This document shows positions 47,534 to 56,791 of a DNA stretch of 64,000 nt, piece after piece. The position numbers and the translations under genes were made by a program. How positions within the stretch are numbered: the stretch's first letter is position 1; every line of letters starts with the position of its first letter. The notes beneath the pieces are model-generated. The model had not been told where the DNA came from. It ran no database searches and saw nothing but the letters and a program-made list of their open reading frames with translations. Source of the DNA: Deinococcus alpinitundrae (GTDB taxonomy: Bacteria; Deinococcota; Deinococci; Deinococcales; Deinococcaceae); assembly GCF_009982895.1 (NCBI RefSeq), contig NZ_WXZL01000003.1, positions 186,001 to 250,000 of the forward strand, written 5' to 3'.

Positions 47534-48438
47534 CCGCCCGCGCCCGAACACTGCCCGCCAGTGGGTACGCCAGAGTGTCGTGGTGGCTGTTCGTGCCCAC
47601 CCTGCTGCCGGTCATCGTACTGTCGGTCTGGCCGCTGCTCCAGGGCGTCTATCTGGGGTTCACCGATTACACCCTGGGCGCAGACAGCCGCAAATTTGTC
47701 TGGTTTGGCAACTTCGCCAAAATGTTCTCGGATCGTCAGTTCTGGAGCTCGTTTCAGATCGGGGCCATCTGGACGGTGACGGTCACGGCGGGGGTGATCG
47801 TGCTGGGCATGGGGCTGGCGCTGCTGCTCAACGCCCGCTTGCCGGGTCAGGCGGTGGCGCGCGTGCTGGTGCTGATTCCCTGGGCCATTCCGCCGGTCAT
47901 CAAGGGCATGATCTGGCGGCTGATCTACCACCCGACCAGCGGCTTTCTCAACGGCTTTCTGCTGTCGGTGGGCGTGCTCAAGTCGCCCATCGACTGGCTG
48001 GGCAGCTTTACCTGGGCCTTGCCCGCCGTGATCGTGGTGGGCATCTGGACTGGGCTGCCGCAGGCGACGGTGGTGCTACTGGCGGGGTTGCAAACCATTC
48101 CTGACGAACTGAAGGAAGCGGCGGCGCTCGACGGGGCGTCCAGCGGCCAGCAGTTTCGCTACGTGACCCTGCCGCTGATGATGCCGGTCCTGCTGGCCGT
48201 CACGGCGCTGGAATTCATGTGGAACTTCAATTCCTTCGGTCTGGTCTACACCCTCACCGAGGGCGGGCCTGCCGGAACGACCCGCCTGCCGATGCTGTTC
48301 GCTTACGAGGAAGCCTTCCGATACGGCAACATCGCCTACGCCTCGGCGCTGGGCCTGGTGATCGTGCTCATCATCGGTCTGGTGCTGCTCTACAGCGTCC
48401 GCAGTCAGTTTCTGACGGCCACCAAGGCGGCGCAATGA
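47530..48438 (+). CDS. Sugar ABC transporter permease, MalF type
   Basis: A 302-residue inner-membrane permease with six hydrophobic segments (WWLFVPTLLPVIVLSVWPLLQGVYLGFTDY first). It has RVLVLIPWAIPPVIKGMIWRLIYHPTSG and the coupling loop DELKEAAALDGASSGQQFRYVTLPLM. The GTG at 47530 has no ribosome site of its own and overlaps the stop of a short leader frame. It pairs with the next gene. The order permease, permease, binding protein is reversed from the usual binding-protein-first layout. Confidence 0.9.
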   Translation: MTARARTLPASGYARVSWWLFVPTLLPVIVLSVWPLLQGVYLGFTDYTLGADSRKFVWFGNFAKMFSDRQFWSSFQIGAIWTVTVTAGVIVLGMGLALLLNARLPGQAVARVLVLIPWAIPPVIKGMIWRLIYHPTSGFLNGFLLSVGVLKSPIDWLGSFTWALPAVIVVGIWTGLPQATVVLLAGLQTIPDELKEAAALDGASSGQQFRYVTLPLMMPVLLAVTALEFMWNFNSFGLVYTLTEGGPAGTTRLPMLFAYEEAFRYGNIAYASALGLVIVLIIGLVLLYSVRSQFLTATKAAQ

Positions 48439-49295
48439 CCGCTGTGCCAGCGCTTCGTCCGCGCAAGTCCAGGTTCTCACCCGCCCGACTTCTGATGTCG
48501 CTGCTGCTATGGGGCTTTGTCGCGTTTCTGGCGTTCCCGGTACTGTGGCTACTCTCCACTGCTTTCAAGTCCAGCGCCGAACTATTCACGGTCTCGGGCT
48601 TCTGGCCCAAGTCGCCCACCCTCGGCAACTTCGTGGAGGCCGTCACCGACCTGGGTGTGCTGCAAAGCGCCTTCAATACCTTCAAGGTCAGTATCGTCTC
48701 AGCGGCCCTGACGCTAGCGGTGGCCACCCCGGCGTCTTACGCGCTGGCGCGGCGGCCCAGCGGCATCAACAAAGCAGTGATGATCTGGATTCTGGTGACC
48801 CAGACCTTCCCGGTGATCCTGATCATGGTGCCGCTGTTTCTGATTCTGGCCCGCCTGGGGCTGGTCAACACCCACCTGGGCCTGATTCTGGTGTACGTGG
48901 TCTGGAGCCTGCCGTTCGTGCTGTGGATGCTGCAAGGTTACATTGCGGGCATTCCGGTGGAACTGGAAGAAGCGGCAGCGGTGGACGGCGCGACGCCGTT
49001 TCAGGCCATTCGCCACATCCTGGTGCCGCTGATGCTGCCCGCCCTGGTCGCCACCGGTTTGTATGCGTTCATCAACGCCTGGAACGAATTTTTCTTCGCG
49101 CTGGTGCTGCTCAAGTCACCGGAGCTGCTCACCATTCAGGTCAATCTGTCGCGGCTGCGCGGCGTCGAAGGGCTGGCCCGCTGGGGTCCGCTGGCGGCGG
49201 GCAGCGTGCTGGCGACCATTCCAACGTTGATTTTGTTCGCCTTCATGCAGCGCCGCCTCGTCTCGGGCCTGCTGGCTGGCGGCGTCAAAGCCTGA
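48435..49295 (+). CDS. Sugar ABC transporter permease, MalG type
   Basis: A 286-residue permease. Family features are LLSTAFKSSAELF, ATPASYALARRPSGINKAVMIWILVTQTFPVILIMVPLF and the coupling loop PVELEEAAAVDGATPFQAIRHILVPLMLPAL. The ATG at 48435 overlaps the previous stop as ATGA. It forms the membrane pore with the MalF-type protein. No ATPase gene is present, so a shared MsmK/MalK-type ATPase encoded elsewhere would be needed. Confidence 0.9.
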   Translation: MTAVPALRPRKSRFSPARLLMSLLLWGFVAFLAFPVLWLLSTAFKSSAELFTVSGFWPKSPTLGNFVEAVTDLGVLQSAFNTFKVSIVSAALTLAVATPASYALARRPSGINKAVMIWILVTQTFPVILIMVPLFLILARLGLVNTHLGLILVYVVWSLPFVLWMLQGYIAGIPVELEEAAAVDGATPFQAIRHILVPLMLPALVATGLYAFINAWNEFFFALVLLKSPELLTIQVNLSRLRGVEGLARWGPLAAGSVLATIPTLILFAFMQRRLVSGLLAGGVKA

Positions 49296-49378
49296 GTTGG
49301 AAAGCTTAAGCTAAGATGAACCCCGACCGTCTTTCTCCGTTGCACGCCAACCCTTCACGTTCAAAGCGAGGCATCGTC

Positions 49379-50680
49379 ATGAATCCATCCAAAAAGTCCG
49401 CCCTGCTTAGCGCCGCTCTGCTCGTGACCCTGGCCCCCAGTGTCTCAGCGCAGGCGAGCGCTCCGGTTAAGCTGCGCTTCGTCAGCCTGGCGTGGCAGAC
49501 CCAGGCCATCGCCGCCGTCAAGACCGCTGTGGCCGGGTGCAACGCCCAGAGCAAGAGCTATCAGGTCGATTATCAGCAGGTGTCGTGGGATTCCATTCAG
49601 GACTACCTCACCACCTCCTTCGAGGCCAAGAACGTGCCGGACGTATTTCACTACGAGTCCACGCCGGTGATGGAATTCGGCATGCGCGGCTACCTCACTG
49701 ACCTCTCCAAAATGGTGCCCGCCGAGATGAAAAAGGACGTGGCCAGGGGAGCCTGGGACACTGTGACTGCCGACAACGGCAACATCTACGGCGTGCCGTT
49801 TTTGTGGGAATCGCTGATCACGCTCTACAACAAAGACCTCTTCAAGGCGGCGGGGATCCGGGTGCCGACGGTGGCCAAACCCTGGTCCTGGGCCGAGTTT
49901 CAGCAGGCGTCCAAGAAGCTGACGATCGACAAGAACGGTGACGGTACGCCGGACCAGTACGGCTCGGCCTTCGGGCTACGCGCGCCCACCAACCGGATTC
50001 TGAATCTGGCGCTGGGCTTCGGCGGCAACTACTTTTACAAGAGCGGCAACAAGTACGTCGTCAAGGTGGGCGATAAGGAAAAGGCGCTGCTCAAGATCCT
50101 GATGGACATGCACTACGCCGAAAGATCGGCGTCCCCCGACGGCCTGACTGCCCAGAGTCCCGAACTGTTCGCGGGCTTTTTCTCCGGCAAGTTCGCCATG
50201 CTGCCGGGCATCGGGGTGTGGGCACGCCAGACCATCGCCGAGAGCGGTCCCAAGAATTTCAACTGGGGCGTGCTGCCGCCCATCAAGGCCACCAGTCAGG
50301 CGCAGGGATCGGCCACCCAGACGCTGAGCATTCCGGCAGCCTCGGCGCACAAGAAAGAAGCCATGCAGTTCATCAACTGCCTGACCAACCGCACCAACGA
50401 CGGCAAGCTGGCGGCGGGCGACTGGCTCTTTCCCACCCGCACCTCGTCTTTGAAAGGCTCCTACTTTCAGTCCGCCGACAACGGCTGGAAAGTCGCCTCC
50501 GAGTCGGCCAAGTACCTGACGATGGCTCCCTTTCAGGAAGTCAACGGCTTTACCGAGGTGAAAAGTAAGGTGCTGACCCCGATTTTCCAGCAGTTGCTGG
50601 CTAACCGCATCACGCTCGATGACGCGGCCAAGCAGATTGAGCAGCAGGGCAATGAGGTGCTGGCGAAGTACTACAAATAG
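49379..50680 (+). CDS. Sugar ABC transporter substrate-binding protein (family 1)
   Basis: A 433-residue exported binding protein. The ATG at 49379 with GAGG 7 bases upstream starts a clear signal peptide (KKSALLSAALLVTLAPSVSA, cleaved near residue 25). An in-frame ATG at 49316 would put 21 polar residues ahead of it and is less likely. The mature part has KNVPDVFHYESTPVMEFGMRGYLTDLSKMVP, YGVPFLWESLITLYNKDLFKAAGI and AHKKEAMQFINCLTNRTN, typical of MalE/UgpB-like binders. The ligand is a sugar, perhaps a disaccharide given the ThuA/ThuB-like pair. Confidence 0.9.
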   Translation: MNPSKKSALLSAALLVTLAPSVSAQASAPVKLRFVSLAWQTQAIAAVKTAVAGCNAQSKSYQVDYQQVSWDSIQDYLTTSFEAKNVPDVFHYESTPVMEFGMRGYLTDLSKMVPAEMKKDVARGAWDTVTADNGNIYGVPFLWESLITLYNKDLFKAAGIRVPTVAKPWSWAEFQQASKKLTIDKNGDGTPDQYGSAFGLRAPTNRILNLALGFGGNYFYKSGNKYVVKVGDKEKALLKILMDMHYAERSASPDGLTAQSPELFAGFFSGKFAMLPGIGVWARQTIAESGPKNFNWGVLPPIKATSQAQGSATQTLSIPAASAHKKEAMQFINCLTNRTNDGKLAAGDWLFPTRTSSLKGSYFQSADNGWKVASESAKYLTMAPFQEVNGFTEVKSKVLTPIFQQLLANRITLDDAAKQIEQQGNEVLAKYYK

Positions 50681-51470
50681 ATCTCGGCTTCTCTATTCGG
50701 TGGCGCAACGGGTGAACAGAGCTGACCCGGTGATGGGTGAAGTAGGGGGCCTGTCACTGTGCTTTCTTGAGCCGCATTGCCTCCAGCGTGCCGGAGATGG
50801 TCAGCTCGTCCGCACCTGTACGTGGAACAGCCTGGAGATTTTTGCAGTTCCATATCGAATCCGATTTGTTTCGTGGTCGGATGAAACCGTCTGCGGGAAA
50901 CGATCTACTTGAGTCGGTACCCGTCATGACTGCAAAAGTGGAGATAAGTTGGAAAAGCGAGATCCTGTCATCCAGCCAATCCAAGGTCTTGCTTTCCCAC
51001 TCTGCTGGCACGATAGTTCATCTCATTTTCATGTCGCAGGTATTTTATAAAGATTGTCGCCAATCGTTTCAATCCAGGCGCAGCGCCGCCCTGTGAAGTC
51101 CCGGTCTCTCTCAGGAGCACCATAAACAATCAGATTTCCGATCCTCTGGAACAGTCCGCCTCAGAAGTCGCTCAGCCACTCCAGAACTCCTACCAGCCCC
51201 CACTCTCACGCCACTGGGCAAGTGGTCGGCCCTGACCCTGGCGCAGAGCGTGCCGATCGTGGTGGGCAGTCACTACAACCCGTTTACGAACACATGGTCT
51301 AAATAACAGCTTGACCTTCTCGTCTCCCCGCACCTGGTGATGCAGTCACTTGGTGTCGGCGTCAGTGCCAAGGCGTGCAGAGCGTAGATTGATCACGGCC
51401 CGTACAGACCCCAGCGGGTGGATCGGGTCAGCTTCCAAGTTCGCTCTCTGAGCTGTGCCAGTGGGTCGCT
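50681..51470. other. Gene-free, decayed stretch of about 0.8 kb
   Basis: No intact gene is seen here. On the minus strand an 85-codon frame (50754-51011) ends in a protein-like tail (ADELTISGTLEAMRLKKAQ) but matches no family I know. On the plus strand 51184-51306 reads as an open tail ending VPIVVGSHYNPFTNTWSK and a stop, which looks like the last part of a lost gene. Base composition is more AT-rich than the flanking genes, in keeping with decay. Confidence 0.4.
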
Positions 51471-52010
51471 GCGGAAGCGCTGGAGACGGCCCTATTTTTG
51501 CTAGGACCTGTCAGCAATCCGCCGTCCCAGAGATAGGCAGCAAATTCCTCCCGTGAGTTCTTGGCACCCGGTGAATGGCACGCTTATGACTTGGGACACG
51601 CACACGCTCACGTGATCACAATATAAAAACGACTTTCATCCAGAAATAACAAAGCGGTCAGGCTGCTGAAGGTACGGCGTGCGAAGCACTGGGCAACGGC
51701 GTCCGGCGTCCCTCAAAGCATTCTCTGGAGACTAGCGTTTTTTATAGGTAATGTGGCGGCGAAAGATCGGGTCAAGCGTTTTGTAGCTGATCTTCAACCC
51801 GGTAGCGGTTTCCAGCAGGTCCGCATGCGCTTGCAAAGTCACGTCCCGGTGGGTCTCGAGCTGCGTCAGGAGCTGCTGCGCATGGAGAGCCGTCACCGTG
51901 CGGTGCCGACCCGTCGGTTTGGCAACAACGTGCAGGGTATTCTGGCGGTGCCGTTTCAGATAGCTCTTGACGGTATCGACATGGACAGTGCCTACGCCAT
52001 AGCGCTCGCT
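51470..52010 (-). pseudogene. IS630-type transposase remnant
   Basis: The minus strand from about 52010 to 51732 reads as the N-terminal DNA-binding half of an IS630-family transposase: VDTVKSYLKRHRQ, QQLLTQLETHRDVTLQAHADLLETATGLKISYKTLDPIFRRH and a stop after ITYKKR. A run of six A on that strand (51743-51738) lies just before the stop, as at frameshift sites in IS630 elements. Beyond it, in another frame, LTALLFLDESRFYI recalls the first Asp segment of the DDE domain but stops soon. No terminal repeats were found. The element is dead, and its right end abuts the truncated sugar-binding protein. Confidence 0.6.
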
Positions 52011-52514
52011 AAAAGTGACGCGATGGCGAAAATCATCAAGTCGTGCAAGGGCTGCACCGTGCTGGAAACCCGCGTGCAGTCGCTGGGGATCGCCACCAAG
52101 GACATGCCCACCGTGACCGCCAGCCTGCTGCAAAAGTACGGTGCGAAGTGGAATTATTCGCTGGGCATCAACGACCTGTACTTCGACGGGATGCTGCCCG
52201 CCCTGACCGCCGCCGGTATCAATCCCACCGGCCAGCTCTCCAACAGCTCGGCGGGTGACGGCAGCCAGAGTGCCTATCAGCGCATCCGCACTGGTCAGTA
52301 TCAGGACGCCACCATCCCGGAGCCGGTCAACTTGCAGGGCTGGCAACTCATTGACGAACTCAACCGCGCCTTCGCGGGCCAGAAACCCAGCGGCTTCAGC
52401 ATCCCGGTGCATATCGTCACCAAGGCCAATATCGCCTATGACGGCGGGGCCAAGGACAGCTTCGATCCGCAGAACGGCTACAAGACCCAGTACCGCAAGA
52501 TCTGGGGCAAGTAA
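51981..52514 (+). pseudogene. Sugar-binding protein, C-terminal half only (5' truncated)
   Basis: From about 51981 the plus strand encodes the C-terminal 177 residues of a periplasmic sugar-binding protein (Peripla_BP_4, ribose/inositol type): SAYAIALAKSDAMAKIIKSC, TVTASLLQKYGAKWNYSLGINDLYFDGMLPAL and IVTKANIAYDGGAKDSFDPQNGY. The signal peptide and N-terminal lobe are missing, replaced by the IS630-type remnant. No permease or ATPase partner lies nearby. The reading frame itself is clean, so truncation may be fairly recent. It is unlikely to work as a transport protein. Confidence 0.75.
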
Positions 52515-52515
52515 G

Positions 52516-52875
52516 GTGAGCGGCCCCGAACCTGTGGATTTGCTCGCTCTGGCGGCAGCCCAGGCTCGGGGGCCGTACAACCACATCTTCATGGCAGGGT
52601 CCGGTCACCGCGCCCGCCTGACCCTGACCACTGCGCCCGGCCCCTGGCACCATCATCCCAACACGCCCGAAACATTCATGGTGCTGCAGGGCGTGCTGGT
52701 GCTGGAATTCAGGGATGGGTCAGCAGTGCGCCTGCCAGCCGGTTCGGCCCTGACGGTGCCCACCCATGTCAGCCACCGCTCTATGCCGGAAGGTGGCAGC
52801 GGACGGGCCGTGAGCGTGAGTCTGGAAGTCCAGAACCAGCAAGTTATTCTGGAGATTGAAGAAGAGGAGAACTGA
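52516..52875 (+). CDS. Small cupin-domain protein
   Basis: A 119-residue single cupin barrel. The metal motif is WHHHPNTPETFMVLQG (His cluster and Glu), with a second-half PTHVSHRSMPEG. Such proteins may be sugar isomerases, dioxygenases or binding proteins; function is not clear. The GTG at 52516 follows the truncated binding-protein stop by 1 base with AAG/TAAG just upstream, so it was probably coupled to it. It lies 2 bases before the SMP-30 gene. Confidence 0.75.
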   Translation: MSGPEPVDLLALAAAQARGPYNHIFMAGSGHRARLTLTTAPGPWHHHPNTPETFMVLQGVLVLEFRDGSAVRLPAGSALTVPTHVSHRSMPEGGSGRAVSVSLEVQNQQVILEIEEEEN

Positions 52876-52877
52876 TC

Positions 52878-53801
52878 TTGGACGCACCCGAAACGAGAAT
52901 AGAAATCGCTGACGAGCGCCTCATACCGCTGCTCAGAGAGGGAGCTGTGCTGGAGTGCCTCTGGACCGGGGCCACCTGGTGTGAGGGGCCAGTGTACCTG
53001 CCGGATGGCCGTCTGGTCTGGAGCGACATTCCCGGCAACCGCCTGCTGGTCTGGCAGGAAGGTGAAGCGGTGCGGGAGTATCTCGAGCCCTCGCACTTTC
53101 AGAACGGCCATGTCCTGGACGCGGGGGGCCGCATCGTCGGCTGCTCGCACGGCGAACGTGCCATCGTCCGGCAGGAACACGACGGAAGCTGGAAAGTGCT
53201 GGTCGGTGAGTATCAAGGCAAGCGCCTCAACAGCCCAAACGATGTGGTGGTGGCCAAAGGCGGCAGCATCTGGTTCACCGATCCGCCCTACGGCCTGATT
53301 CAGCCGCACGAGGGCTACGGCGGCACCCAGGAGCAGCCAGGCCAGGAGGTCTACCGCTTCGACCCAGATACCGGCGATATTCGGGTGCTGGTGCGCGGGA
53401 TGATCTGCCCCAACGGACTGGCCTTCAGCCCCGACGAAACGGTGCTATACGTGGGCGACACGGCGGGGACGCACACTGGCGAGCGGTACTGGCCCGAAGC
53501 CCACCACCACATCATGGCCTACGACCTCGTCAACGGTGAGGCGACGAACGCCCGCCTGTTTGCCGAAGTCTCACCGGGCTTTCCTGACGGCTTTCGGGTG
53601 GACGTTTACGGCAATGTCTGGACCAGCAGCGGCAGCGGCGTGCAAGTTTACGCGCCGGACCGTACCCGGCTGGGCGAGATCAGCGTGCCGGAAGTGATCG
53701 GCAACCTGACGTTTGGCGGCCCCAATGGAACGACGCTTTTTATTGTGGCCAGCAGCAGCCTCTACCGCATGGAGGTGAACGTGCGCGGCGCGACGGCGTG
53801 A
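52878..53801 (+). CDS. SMP-30/gluconolactonase-family protein
   Basis: A 307-residue six-bladed beta-propeller lactonase. Key pieces are LWTGATWCEGPVYLPDGRLVWSDIPGNRLL (metal Glu in CEGP), SPNDVVVAKGGSIWFTDPPYGL (Asn/Asp metal site), CPNGLAFSPDETVLYVGDTAG and SPGFPDGFRVDVYGNVWTSSG. It would hydrolyse a sugar lactone to the acid. The TTG start at 52878 has GAGGAG about 9 bases upstream. Neighbouring cupin, dehydrogenase and the remains of a sugar importer suggest an aldonate pathway. Confidence 0.87.
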   Translation: MDAPETRIEIADERLIPLLREGAVLECLWTGATWCEGPVYLPDGRLVWSDIPGNRLLVWQEGEAVREYLEPSHFQNGHVLDAGGRIVGCSHGERAIVRQEHDGSWKVLVGEYQGKRLNSPNDVVVAKGGSIWFTDPPYGLIQPHEGYGGTQEQPGQEVYRFDPDTGDIRVLVRGMICPNGLAFSPDETVLYVGDTAGTHTGERYWPEAHHHIMAYDLVNGEATNARLFAEVSPGFPDGFRVDVYGNVWTSSGSGVQVYAPDRTRLGEISVPEVIGNLTFGGPNGTTLFIVASSSLYRMEVNVRGATA

Positions 53802-54676
53802 GCGCTCCATCCGGTACCACATTGAAAGTGGCCTTCATCGGCACCGGGCTGATGGGCCGCCCGATGGTGCGGTGCTTGCTGGGCGGTGGCGTATCGGTGA
53901 CCGTCTTCAACCGCTCGCCGGGACCGCTGGAAGAGCTGGAAAAACTGGGCGCAACGAAGGCCAGGAACCCAGCGGAAGCGGTGCGGCAAGCCGAGGTGGT
54001 CATCACCATGCTGCCCAACGGCGACGTGGTGGGCGATGTGCTGCGCAGCGGCGTGCTGGATGCGGCGCGGCCCGGCACGCTCTTTATCGACATGAGCAGC
54101 ATTCACCCGGCGCTGGCCCGTGAACATGCGGCGCTGATCGCCGCCGAAGATTGTCAGTCGCTGGACGCCCCGGTCAGCGGCGGCACAGTGGGTGCGGAGG
54201 CCGGAACGCTGGCGATCATGGCGGGTGGTGACGAAGCTGATTTCGGGCGGGCCGCGCCGCTCTTGGCGCTGATGGGCCGTCCCACGCTGGTCGGCCCGCA
54301 CGGAGCCGGGCAACTCTGCAAGCTGGTCAATCAGGCGATCGTGGCCGTGACCATTGGCGCGGTCGCCGAGGGCCTGAGCCTCGCCAGAGCGGGCGGCGCA
54401 GACCCGGTGCGGGTGCGTGAGGCCATCCTGGGCGGCTTCGCCCAGAGCCGCATCCTGGAATTGCACGGCCAGCGCATGAACGAGCGCCGTTTCGAGCCGG
54501 GAGGCACCATCACCAACCAGGTCAAGGACCTCGACGCCGTACTGGACGTGGCGGCGCGTTCAGGGATCACGCTACCGCTGAGTCAGCGCGTTCACGAACT
54601 CTTCGGATCGATGCTGGAGGCCGGTGAGGGCGGCCTGGATCACAGCGCCCTGATTCTGGAACTCGAGCGGCTCTGA
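53798..54676 (+). CDS. 3-hydroxyisobutyrate dehydrogenase-family (tartronate semialdehyde reductase-like) protein
   Basis: A 292-residue beta-hydroxyacid dehydrogenase. It shows FIGTGLMGRPMVRCLL (Rossmann loop), the substrate motif LDAPVSGGTVGAEAGTLAIM, GAGQLCKLVNQ with the catalytic Lys, and KDLDAVLDVAARSGI. Such enzymes reduce tartronate semialdehyde or oxidise 3-hydroxy acids. The GTG start overlaps the SMP-30 stop as GTGA. With the lactonase it may handle a sugar-acid breakdown product. Confidence 0.88.
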   Translation: MSAPSGTTLKVAFIGTGLMGRPMVRCLLGGGVSVTVFNRSPGPLEELEKLGATKARNPAEAVRQAEVVITMLPNGDVVGDVLRSGVLDAARPGTLFIDMSSIHPALAREHAALIAAEDCQSLDAPVSGGTVGAEAGTLAIMAGGDEADFGRAAPLLALMGRPTLVGPHGAGQLCKLVNQAIVAVTIGAVAEGLSLARAGGADPVRVREAILGGFAQSRILELHGQRMNERRFEPGGTITNQVKDLDAVLDVAARSGITLPLSQRVHELFGSMLEAGEGGLDHSALILELERL

Positions 54677-54740
54677 TACGGACTCTGGTTGAATCGGTTC
54701 ATAGAACCAGCAAAATACGACCAATGGGAGTGGGAGAAAT

Positions 54741-55317
54741 ACGCCCATCGAGGAAACCCTGGAAGCCCTCAACGACCTGGTGAGAATGGGCAAGATGCGC
54801 TACATCGGGGCCAGCACCATGTACTCCTGGCAGTTCGTCAAGATCGTCTACACCTCGCGGCTGCGCGGCTGGAGCGAGTTTGTCAGCATGCAGTGTCAGC
54901 TCAACGCCGCCTACCGCGAGGAGGAGCGCGAGATGATTCCGTTTTGCCCGCTGGCACGCGGCCTACTCAGCGGTGCACCCCAATCGCTTCGCAACACCAC
55001 CGATCACTTCAACGCCGATCAGTCCGGCGACCAGATCAGCTTTGACATCGCCGCCGCCGTGGGGCGTCATCTCCAGCCAGGTGGCCCTGAACTGGGTCAC
55101 GAACCGCCCCGGCGTGACGAGTACACTGGTGGGCGTGGAAACGGCGGCGCAGCTCGACGAGCAGATCGCCGCCCTCGACCTTCAGCTCACCCCCGCCGAG
55201 GAACTTGAACTCAACCGGCTGTACACGCCCTCGGATGTGATCAACGACCACAACGTCAACCGCATTCCGCGCATGGTTCGCCCGCCCCCGGCGGCGCAAG
55301 AAGAGGTCAACGCATGA
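54741..55317 (+). pseudogene. Aldo/keto reductase pseudogene
   Basis: From 54741 one frame reads PIEETLEALNDLVRMGKMRYIGASTMYSWQF and YREEEREMIPF, clear aldo/keto reductase sequence, but the N-terminal third with the active-site Tyr is absent. Between MIPF and PLARGLLSG about 12 residues usually found are missing. Near 55058-55068 the frame shifts, and the rest continues in another frame as VALNWVTNRPGVTSTLVGVETAAQLDEQIAALDLQLTPAEE to a stop at 55317. With a 5' truncation, a deletion and a frameshift, it cannot make a working enzyme. Confidence 0.8.
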
Positions 55318-56717
55318 CTGTCACCGAGAAGCCCAGCACTGCCGCCACCTTCGACCTCGTCAGCCCTTCGAGCGGCCAGGTCATCGCCCAGGTGCCGGAC
55401 CAGACCGTGCAAGACGCCCGCAACGCCGTGGAGCGCAGCGTCAAAGCCTACGCTTCCTGGCGTCAGACCAGCGTGTACGAGCGCTCGGTCCTGCTCAGGA
55501 GGTTCAACGACCTGATGCTGCGCGACGTGGACGAGATCGCGCGCCTGATCGCCTCCGAGATGGGCAAACCCATCACCGAGGCGGCAGGCGAGGTCAAATA
55601 CGCCGCGTCCTTCCTGGAGTGGTACGCCGAGGAAGCCAAGCGGGTCTACGGCACGGTGGTGCCGAGTCAGAACGTCCACAAGCAACTGATCGTCACGCAC
55701 GAACCGGTCGGCCCGGTCTACGCGGTGACGCCCTGGAACTTCCCAGCGGCGATGGCGACCCGCAAAATCGGCCCAGCGCTGGCGGCGGGCTGCACCATCA
55801 TCCTCAAGGCCGCCGAGCAGTCGCCGCTGACCGCCCTGAAGATGGCCGAATTGTGGACCGAGGCGGGTGGGCCGGCCGACACCTTCATCGTGCTGACCAC
55901 CTCCGATCCGGTGCCGACCACCAAAGTCATGATGGATGACGCCCGTATCCGCAAAATCACCTTCACTGGCAGCACCGAAGTCGGGCGGCTGCTGGCCCAG
56001 CAGGCTGCACCGACCTTGAAACGGGTGTCGCTGGAACTCGGCGGCCACGCGCCGTACCTGATCTTCGACGACGCCGACCTCGATCAGGCGGTGGCCGATG
56101 TACTGGCCTGCAAGTTCCGCAACGCCGGACAGACCTGCGTGTGCGTCAACCGGGTGTATGTGCAGCGCGGTGTTGCCGAAGAGTTTACCCGCAAGCTCAG
56201 CGAGGCCGCCGCTCGGCTCAAGGTGGGCGACCCGCTGGACGCCTCCACCCAGATCGGGCCGCTGGTGGATCAGCAGGGCCTGGACAAAGTCAAGCGCCAC
56301 GTGGAAGATGCGCTGAGCAAAGGAGCGACGGCAGTGACGGGCGGCGAGGCCACCGGCGGGCTTTACTTTGCGCCCACCGTGCTGAGTCAGATTACCCCCG
56401 ACATGCTGATCATGCAGGAGGAAACCTTCGGCCCGGTGGCGCCAGTGATCGCTTTCGACACCGAAGAGGAAGCGGTGGCGGCGGCGAACAACACCGAGTT
56501 CGGGCTGGCGGCTTATCTGTGGACCACCAATCTGGCGCGCGCTTTCCGGGTCAGCGCGGCGCTGGAGTACGGCATCATCGGGCTGAACGACCCGATTCCC
56601 AGTACGGCCCAGGCTCCCTTCGGCGGCGTCAAGCAAAGTGGCTACGGCCGCGAGGGTGGGCTGTGGGGCATTCAGGAGTACCTCAGCGTCAAGTATCTGA
56701 GCATCAACGTGAAGTGA
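55314..56717 (+). CDS. NAD(P)-dependent aldehyde dehydrogenase (succinate-semialdehyde dehydrogenase-like)
   Basis: A 467-residue aldehyde dehydrogenase. It contains VTPWNFPAAMATRKIGPALAAGC, ITFTGSTEVGRLL, the Glu motif LELGGHAPYLIFDDAD, the catalytic cysteine in KFRNAGQTCVCVNRVYV and the end motif APFGGVKQSGYGREGG. GQTCVCxNR is typical of GabD-like succinate-semialdehyde dehydrogenases, although related semialdehydes are possible. The ATG overlaps the end of the aldo/keto reductase remnant, so the pseudogene may still carry its upstream signals. A strong hairpin follows. Confidence 0.88.
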   Translation: MTVTEKPSTAATFDLVSPSSGQVIAQVPDQTVQDARNAVERSVKAYASWRQTSVYERSVLLRRFNDLMLRDVDEIARLIASEMGKPITEAAGEVKYAASFLEWYAEEAKRVYGTVVPSQNVHKQLIVTHEPVGPVYAVTPWNFPAAMATRKIGPALAAGCTIILKAAEQSPLTALKMAELWTEAGGPADTFIVLTTSDPVPTTKVMMDDARIRKITFTGSTEVGRLLAQQAAPTLKRVSLELGGHAPYLIFDDADLDQAVADVLACKFRNAGQTCVCVNRVYVQRGVAEEFTRKLSEAAARLKVGDPLDASTQIGPLVDQQGLDKVKRHVEDALSKGATAVTGGEATGGLYFAPTVLSQITPDMLIMQEETFGPVAPVIAFDTEEEAVAAANNTEFGLAAYLWTTNLARAFRVSAALEYGIIGLNDPIPSTAQAPFGGVKQSGYGREGGLWGIQEYLSVKYLSINVK

Positions 56718-56736
56718 TCTGACGGTCAACGGAACG

Positions 56737-56774
56737 GCCAACACCCCGCCTTCCAGCTCAGGCGGGGTGTTGGC
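56737..56774. terminator. Hairpin terminator between converging genes
   Basis: GCCAACACCCCGCC (56737-56750) pairs perfectly with GGCGGGGTGTTGGC (56761-56774) around a 10-base loop. It lies between the aldehyde dehydrogenase and the leftward DUF892 gene and probably serves both. T-runs are absent. Confidence 0.7.
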
Positions 56775-56791
56775 GTAAAGCTGCACCCACT

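Noticed and set aside
53571..54466. Minus-strand frames opposite the lactonase and dehydrogenase genes
   Set aside because: They are antisense shadows of well-matched genes.
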